A stretch of DNA of 64,000 nt, taken from contig JAOANR010000003.1 of the NCBI GenBank assembly GCA_030278955.1, positions 29,341,227-29,405,226 on the forward strand, read 5' to 3'. Position 1 is the stretch's first letter, and every line of letters begins with the position of its first letter. Made by a program: the position numbers and the translations under genes. Below are positions 57,066-64,000 of the stretch, in pieces. The notes beneath the pieces were generated by a model. That model did no database searches, was not told where the DNA came from, and worked only from the letters and a program-made list of their open reading frames with translations. The DNA comes from Hygrophila difformis (Eukaryota > Streptophyta > Magnoliopsida > Lamiales > Acanthaceae).

Positions 57066-60000
57066 TGTAACACCCCGGTTTTGGTAACCCAGGCCGGGAT
57101 GCCACCGCCACACCTCCCTAGCAAGACACGGTTTCTCCGAGCTCACTAAAGAGATGCAAGGCTATGGTTTTTCAGAATTAAAAATATTCAAACAGCCCAT
57201 TCATAAATAATTTAAAAATAATACATCAAAGTTGCAGCGGAAATATAAGTTGTGCAGCGGAAATAAAGTATAAGGGCCAACATGGCCAAAACACGGGTTA
57301 AACAGGCCCGTTCATGCAAGTCGTAATTAAATGCAGGGATTTAAAATAAAGATTTCCCCTAATGTTCCCATGTATGCATATGACGATGCATATTCTTCGT
57401 ACTCTGTAAGAAAAAGGAGATATATGGTTTGGGTCAGCAAAAACGCGCTGAGTAAGTTAACACATAGCATGGGTTAGGGGTTTCAAAGCCTTTAATTAAA
57501 TTTAATAAAAACATTTCAACAATATTTAATTTAGCCGGCAATCCGGCGGCCGCAGCCAATTTCATAAAATCTAAGCTTTTTAATATATTTCCCGTTACGC
57601 CATCATCTCAACAATATATCATTTAGCCGGTGATCCGGCGGCCGCAGCCAATATCAAAAGTATCATTTAGCCGGTGATCCGGCGGCCTCAGCCAATTTCA
57701 AAAATATCACTTCTCAAAATATTTTTCGTTTCTTTTATAGTTCACCATTCACCAGGGCTCTTGTGACCGCAATCCTCATAACCAATATTTCCGCAGGAAA
57801 TCATACAATCGCCCTTGGGGAATCTAACCCGCAAGAACTCAATACATCCTGGGGAATCTAACCCGCAGGAAAACATACAATCGCCCTTGGGGAATCTAAC
57901 CCGCAAGAACTCAAATACATCATTGGGAATCAAACCCGCATGAATCATATTGATGATGTCAAACTTGGTCACAAGTCCCCAATGTTTCAAAAGAATTCTT
58001 TTAAGAAAATGTTTTTATTTGGTGTAACGGGATTTTTCAAAAGTATAGATATATCGTATTTCAACGTCTCGCCCATTTGTTTAGAAATTTCAAAATCTCT
58101 TTGATTTAAAAATCATTTGGCGTCACAGTTTGCGCCTTTTTGCTTTAAAAATCCATTTCTTAGGCGATTGTTCTGAAATTTGTACAGTAGCTCAAAAACA
58201 TCCCAACGAACAACTTTTGTGTTTTAAGTTTTCCGGAAAAAACGATGGGAAGCATGTCAAAAATAAAGTTTTCTACAGAAACAAAAAGCTGTCAGGATTC
58301 AGGTTTGACAACGTTAAAAGATTTGACTTTTTATCATATCAAATGGACTCCAAAAATTCTGAAATTTTACAGACACATACTAGACTTGATTTCCAACAAC
58401 TTTTGTTTAGAACGCAAAGATTAGTTCGGGCTAGAAATGATAGGAATAAGCTCCTCAAGATCGGTTATGAAATCTGTCATCCTTTGAAAATTCTTAAAGA
58501 CGCAGAATATGTCCGATACAATTTGGGGTATCAAAACTTGATGAAAATCTCTGAAATTTTTACACAATATAGATTAAGATCTTTGGATCAAAATCTTAGT
58601 TTTGAGTTTTCAGGTTTGAACACTCGAAGTAATAGAAATATGCTCATCAAGTTTGGTTATGAAATCTGTCAAGGTTCGTGAATTTGGTTCTAACGCAGAT
58701 CGGATCGGCTCAGATTCGGAGGCTCAAATCTCAACGAAAAATTCTAAAAACTTACAGTAATGTTCTAAACTCATAGATCTACAATTCTTATGTTCAACAC
58801 CAATCCTAGATCGGCCTAGATCCAAGGTCAAAATAACCAACAAGTTTGAATAAAGAATCTATCACTATTTCAAGATCTAAGTCGATGGCAGGTCTGTTCA
58901 TGGTCGTTTTCGGATACCAAAACACGATGAAAAATTATGAAATTTTTACCGATAAAAAGACAATTTGTGAAAATATTTCCGAAACAAATATTAATTTGAT
59001 TATATTGCAAATTCAATAATTAAATGTAAAAATATTTATCAAAATCTAAATTAACTTTGCTGGAACAATTGGAAAGTGCCAGTGGATATCTTAGGAATGT
59101 TTTTCATGTTTTGGGTTTTTCCGTTTGAAGACTTTTAAGGGTTCGAAAAATTCATACGAAAACGCTGCGCCGGGGGTTTTTCTTGTTGACAGATTTTAGA
59201 GTTTTTAAAACTCTATGTTTGGTTGCATTTTAAGTCACCCAAAACCATAGTAAGGTTAACTTACAGTGGGATGATGTTTAGGAGGTCACGGGGTTGTCCG
59301 GAATCCACGGGATGTCACGAACGAATCTCCTCCACCCGATTTATTCTTCCTTTGGCTCCGATTTGTATTTGAATATGAAGATTCGTAAGTTAGGATGATG
59401 GTTATGATCTTAAAACCATAAGGAAACTTGATTTACATCTTACCAACAATACAAAGCTTGCAATCCTTGATCTACACACTTCCTCGGTCGGATTTGGTTG
59501 CCGGAAATTCGCCGGAAAGTCGCCGGAAGGTAAGAATTTGGTGGATTTGGTTTTTGGGAGAGTTTGGGATGAAGAAGGGATGATAATGGCTGATAATGGG
59601 GTGTTGGGGGATGAATTTTGGCCATAAAAGGGACAAAATCCGACAATAGTGCGGCTGTTACAGTAGTGCTACAGTACTGCTACAGTAGCCGCACATGCTA
59701 CAGTAACTTTTTAATTTTTTTTTTTTTTTTTTTAATATTAAGATTCCTTATCTACAAAAATAAAAATCATAATGTGGGAATTATCCGTGATTGTTGGGAC
59801 AATTCGATAAACTCGTTTCGAGTTGCTATCTTTCGATAAATAATAAATTCCGCTCTCTCGGAATTATTTCGGTTTAAATCCAATTCTTTATTTTTGGATT
59901 TAAATTTTCGATGGCGATTTCTCGGGTATTACAATCTACCCTTCTTAAGAATCAACTTCGACCCCGAAGTTGCGCGACTTATTGATCGATTGATTGATTG

Positions 60001-60558
60001 CGATTGTATCATTAAATTTCTTCCGACTTCACAGGTTCTTGGAATTAAAATTCTTTTCCTTCTTGTATTTAATTCCAATTATCTTGACTCAGTTCATGGA
60101 ATGTCTTCGGGCTTCCTTTCCCTCTTTTATTCCATTTTGAATTTGAATCTATCGGCGTTTTATTTCCGAGCAATAATTTATTGTGATAAATTATTTTCTT
60201 CTTCTCGGAGATATTTCGACATTGATCGGAATAAATTTTATTCCTTTGGACGATGATAAAAATCTGGGGTATTACAGTCTACCCCCCTTAAGAATCAACT
60301 TCGTCCTCGAAGTTGTGTTTCGGCTTTTCTCGCGCTAAGAGTTAGGGTCCTTTTGTTTACTATTTGCGATATTGTGTTATTGAATTATTGTTCGATTGTT
60401 GATTATTTGTTTGACTGAACCCAGAATTGAAATTTCCAAGTTGCCTACGTACCCCGTGAAGGGATCAAGTCATTACGTAGTTCAAAAAAAATTTATTTGG
60501 GATACAAAATATTCGAGTTTCGAATTTAAATGCTTATGCATTCTTACGGGGTATTACA
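57066..60558 (-). mobile_element. LARD2 5' LTR (F2 LTR copy m, 3493 bp)
   Basis: Near-identical to 52830-56326. Visible differences include CCAACATGG for CCAACCTGG, one G fewer in GTGGGATG, CGATGGCG for CGATCGCG and a shorter T run. It contains the same minisatellite (about 57796-57941), repeats of about 190 bp (58126-59235) and three LTR-start cassettes. Confidence 0.93.
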
Positions 60559-61976
60559 GATCCAATCTTTGAGTTCTAAACAAAAGTTGCATATAATCAT
60601 GTCTAGTATGTGCATATAAAATTTCAGAATTTTTGAAGCTCATTTGTTATGTTAAAAAGTCAAATCTTTGAGATGTGTCAAACCTGAATCCTGACAGCAT
60701 ACTATTTGAGTAGAAAACTTGATTTTTGACATGCTTCCCATCGTTTTTACGAAAAACTCAAAACATGAAAGTTGTTCATTGGGATGTTTTTGAGCTACTG
60801 TGAAAATTTCAGATCAATCGCCTAAGAGATGGATTTTTAAACTGAAAAGGCGTAAACTGTGACATCGATCGATTTTTGAAATCTTTTAAACAACGATCGA
60901 AATCTTGTGATACGATAAAGCTATATTTTTGAAAATCCCGTTACACTAAAGTTGAAACAATATCGGTTACATAAAATCAGGGGGTGAGTGCTCTGCAGGG
61001 TGCCCTCCTAATTGTTCATTTTGTGCCAAAACGGCAATGATTATTACGCGCGAAAGATCGACAAAACAGCATCTTATATCTTGGCCTATCCTCTCGAGTG
61101 TATCCGTATGGGTTACTCGAGGCTCGACGGAGCGGTACTGGATATGGCATATTTGGTCACAAGAGACCAACTGCCTACCCTCTCGAGTTTATCCGTATGG
61201 GTTACTCGAGGCTCGACGGAGTGGTACTGGGTATGGCGTATAGGCTGCGGCCGCCGGATTACCGGCTAAAATGACATGTTACTTATGAAATTGGCTGAGG
61301 CCGCCGGATCACCGGCTAACTGTTACTATCGATATTGGCTGTTATTATTTTGGGCCTATCCTCTCGGGTGTATCCGTATGGGTTACTCGAGGCTCGACGG
61401 AGCGGTACTGGATATGGCGTATTTGGTCACAAGAGACCAACTGCCTACCCTCTCGAGTGTATCCGTATGGGTTACTCGAGGCTCGACGGAGTGGTACTGG
61501 GTATGGCGTATAGGCTGCGGCCGCCGGATCACCGGCTAAAATGACATGTTACTTATGAACTTGGATGAGGCCGCCGGATCACCGGCTATCTATTGTTGAG
61601 ATGATGGCGTAACGGGAAATATATTAAAAAGCTTAGATTTTATGAAATTGGCTGCGGCCGCCGGATTGCCGGCTAAATTTAAATATCGTTTTGATGATGG
61701 CGTATCGGGGAGAATTTTAAAAGCTCAAATTTTTATTTACTTACTTACAGCATTAATCATGTTTTTAAATCATGTCTTAAATAATTGCCCATGCTTGAGT
61801 TTTAAATTATGAAATTTAAATGTGTCTTTAAAGTATGCATTATCTTCGCATTTTTTTTTAAATGTTTTTATGCATGGCAAAGAGTTTTATCTTAATTACT
61901 AAAAATCTAACCCCTTTATTGCTACGTAAGGATTAACTTACTCAGTATTTTATAATACTGATAAAAACCGTTGTTC
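60559..61976 (+). mobile_element. F2 LTR copy k, right part
   Basis: Continues copy k after the second GATCC, with the 89-bp array (61085-61540) and 25-bp motifs. It breaks at the same GTTCAT junction as copy c (61974-61979). Confidence 0.9.
61085..61540. repeat. 89-bp minisatellite (F2 copy k)
   Basis: Four units, offset 36540 from copy c. Confidence 0.9.
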
Positions 61977-64000
61977 ATGCAAGTTGTAATTAAATGCTGG
62001 GATTTAAAATAGAGATTTCCCCTAATGTTCCCATGTATGCATATGACGATGCATATTCTTCGTACTCTGTAAGAAAAAGGAGATAAATGGTTTGGGTCAG
62101 CAAAAACGCGCTGAGTAAGCTAACACATAGCATGGGTTAGGGGTTTCAAAGCCTTTAGTTAAATTTTATAAAAACATTTCTTGCTCAACAATGTTTAGTT
62201 TAGCCGGCAATCCGGCGGCCGCAGCCAATTTCATAAAATCTGATCTTTTTAATATATTTCCCGTTACGCCATCATCTCAGCAATATATCATTAGTATCAT
62301 TTAGCCGGTGATCCGGCGGCCGCAGCCGTATCGCATTTCAAGTACTTCATTGGCCGTCTTGGCACAGTTTCTCATGTCTCATGTTTCAAGTTTATATTTC
62401 AATTGCCTTTCGGCAAGCATTATATTTCAATTGCCTTTCGGCAAGCAAGATATTTCAATTGCCTTTCGGCAAGCAAGATATTTCAATTGCCTTTCGGCAA
62501 GCAAGATATTTCAATTGCCTTTCGGCAAGCAAGATATTTCAATTGCCTTTCGGCAAGCAAGATATTTCAATTGTATTTTATCTCAAAGGGATTCCCAATC
62601 ATTTAAACCTTAAAGGCTAATTTCACGTTTCGACAAGATTTCAAGATCTCTCAAGTTTAAAACCGATCGATGTCGCAGTTTGCGCCTTTTTGGTTTAAAA
62701 ATCCATTTCTTAGGCGATTGTTCTGAAATTTGTACAGCAACTCAAAAACATCCCAACGAACAACTTTCGTGTTTTAAGTTTTTCGGAAAAACGATGGGAA
62801 GCATGTCAAAAATCAAGTTTTCTACACAAACAAAAAGCTGTCAGGATTCAGGTTTGACAACGTTAAAAGATTCGACTTTTTAACATATCAAATGGACTCC
62901 AAAAATTCTGAAATTTCATATGCACATACTAGACATGATTATATACAACTTTTGTTTAGATCATGAAGATTAGTTCGGACTAGAAATGATAGGAATAAAC
63001 TCCTCAAGATCGGTTATGAAATCTGTCATCTTTCGAAAACTCTTAAAAACGCAGAATATGTCCGACATGATTTGGGGTATCAAAACTCGATGAAAATCTC
63101 TGAAATTTTTACACAATATAGCTTAAGATCTTAGGATCAAAATCTTAGTTTTGAGTTTTCAGGTTTGAACACTCGAAGTAAGAGTTTTGCTCGTCAAGTT
63201 TGATTATGAAATCTGTCAAGGTTCGTGAATTTGGTTCTAACGCAGATCGGATCGGCTCAGATTCGGAGGCTCAAATCTCAACGAAAAATTCTAAAAACTT
63301 ACAGTAATATTCCAAACTCATAGATCTACAATTCTTATGTTCAACACCAATCCTAGATCGGCCTAGATCCATGGTCAAAATAACCAACAAGATTGAGAGT
63401 GAAATCTGCCAAAGTTCTAAGATCCAGATTTAATACTCTTCGGTTTTGGGTTGGTTTCAGGTTTCAAAACATCATGAAAAATTCTAAAATTTTTACAGAA
63501 GCTAAACCAAAGTCTTAGGAACACTTTTCATGTTTTGAGTTTTATTGTTTGAGCAGCTTTAGGAGTTCGAAAAATTCATACGAAAACGCTGCGTTGAGGG
63601 TTTCTCTTGTTGATAGATTTTAGAGTTTTTAAAACTCTATGTTTTTGTTGCATTTTAAGTCACCCAAAACCATAGTAAGGTTAACTTACAGTGGGGATGA
63701 TGTCTAGGAGGTTACGGGGTCGTCCGGAATCCACGGGATGTCACGAACGAATCTCTTCCACCCGATCTATTCTTCCCTTGGCTCCGGTTTGTGTTCGAAT
63801 ACGAAGATTCGTAAGTTAGGATGATGTTTATGATCTTAAAATCATAAGGAAACTTGAATAACATCTTACCAACAATCCAAAGCCTGCAATCCTTGATCTA
63901 CACACTTCCTTGGTTGGATTTGGTTGCCGGAAACTCGTCGGAAAGTCGCCGGAAGTTCGTCGGAAGAGTGTTTGGCTTTGGGAGAGTTTTTGGAGAGTTT
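61977..64000 (-). mobile_element. F2 LTR copy n (runs off the right edge)
   Basis: Minus orientation, matching copy d (25438-27432) with one extra 28-bp unit. Repeats of about 190 bp at 62675-63650, leader block at the end. No gene. Confidence 0.9.
62397..62573. repeat. 28-bp minisatellite, 6 units (F2 copy n)
   Basis: The same unit as at 25857, with six units rather than five. Confidence 0.95.

Larger units (their letters stand above)
52830..60558 (-). mobile_element. LARD2: complete non-autonomous LTR retrotransposon (7729 bp)
   Basis: LTR (52830-56326), internal domain (56327-57065, 739 bp) and LTR (57066-60558) in minus orientation, with PBS, PPT and a 5-bp target-site duplication. No coding sequence. 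It must rely on proteins from an autonomous relative; the shared hairpin A, PPT and LTR point to F2. The LTRs differ by only a handful of substitutions and short indels by eye, so it is young. Confidence 0.95.

Overview
The window looks like gene-poor heterochromatin from a plant nuclear genome, most likely a eudicot. Every recognisable protein is retrotransposon-derived, and there are no cellular genes, tRNAs or rRNAs that I can support. Evidence for a plant: Ty3/gypsy chromoviruses with a C-terminal chromodomain, primer-binding sites matching plant initiator-Met tRNA (TGGTATCAGAGC), LTRs starting TGTAACACC or TGTAATACC, and plant-type splice signals. I cannot name the species.

Two LTR families and their derivatives build almost all of it. 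Family 1 (F1) is a minus-strand chromovirus relic (integrase-chromodomain, PPT, long LTR with 20-bp repeats) present three times: 1-2937, 14070-18030 and 38782-42742. A related non-autonomous element, LARD1, lies at 2938-9636 as internal domain - LTR - internal domain. A plus-strand gag-protease-RT fragment occupies 9637-12230. Family 2 (F2) has about 3.3-3.6 kb LTRs and is present as about 14 full or broken LTR copies in both orientations from 12231 to the right edge. It is accompanied by three C-terminal integrase-chromodomain fragments (21640, 46347, 50502), one gag zinc-knuckle fragment (28536) and one complete, young, non-autonomous copy (LARD2, 52830-60558) with a GATCC target-site duplication.

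Large-scale layout: 12318-25437 is repeated almost base for base at 36889-50145. 25434-27863 is repeated inverted at 34202-36659. 46407-50501 is followed by a direct copy of itself. 50502-52829 plus 60559-64000 copies 21.7-27.4 kb, and LARD2 inserted into that copy afterwards.

Points of most interest: (1) a 90-bp spliceosomal-type intron exactly between gag and protease, carrying two in-frame stops, so that splicing would choose Gag or Gag-Pol; (2) a conserved hairpin just upstream of the polypurine tract in all families, with base-pair-preserving differences; (3) F2 LTRs that contain two or three successive former hairpin-PPT-LTR starts; (4) one position in the F2 LTR that holds a different minisatellite in each subfamily; (5) a diverged repeat of about 190 bp inside every F2 LTR. 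The duplications could partly reflect assembly error, and I had no means to test that.
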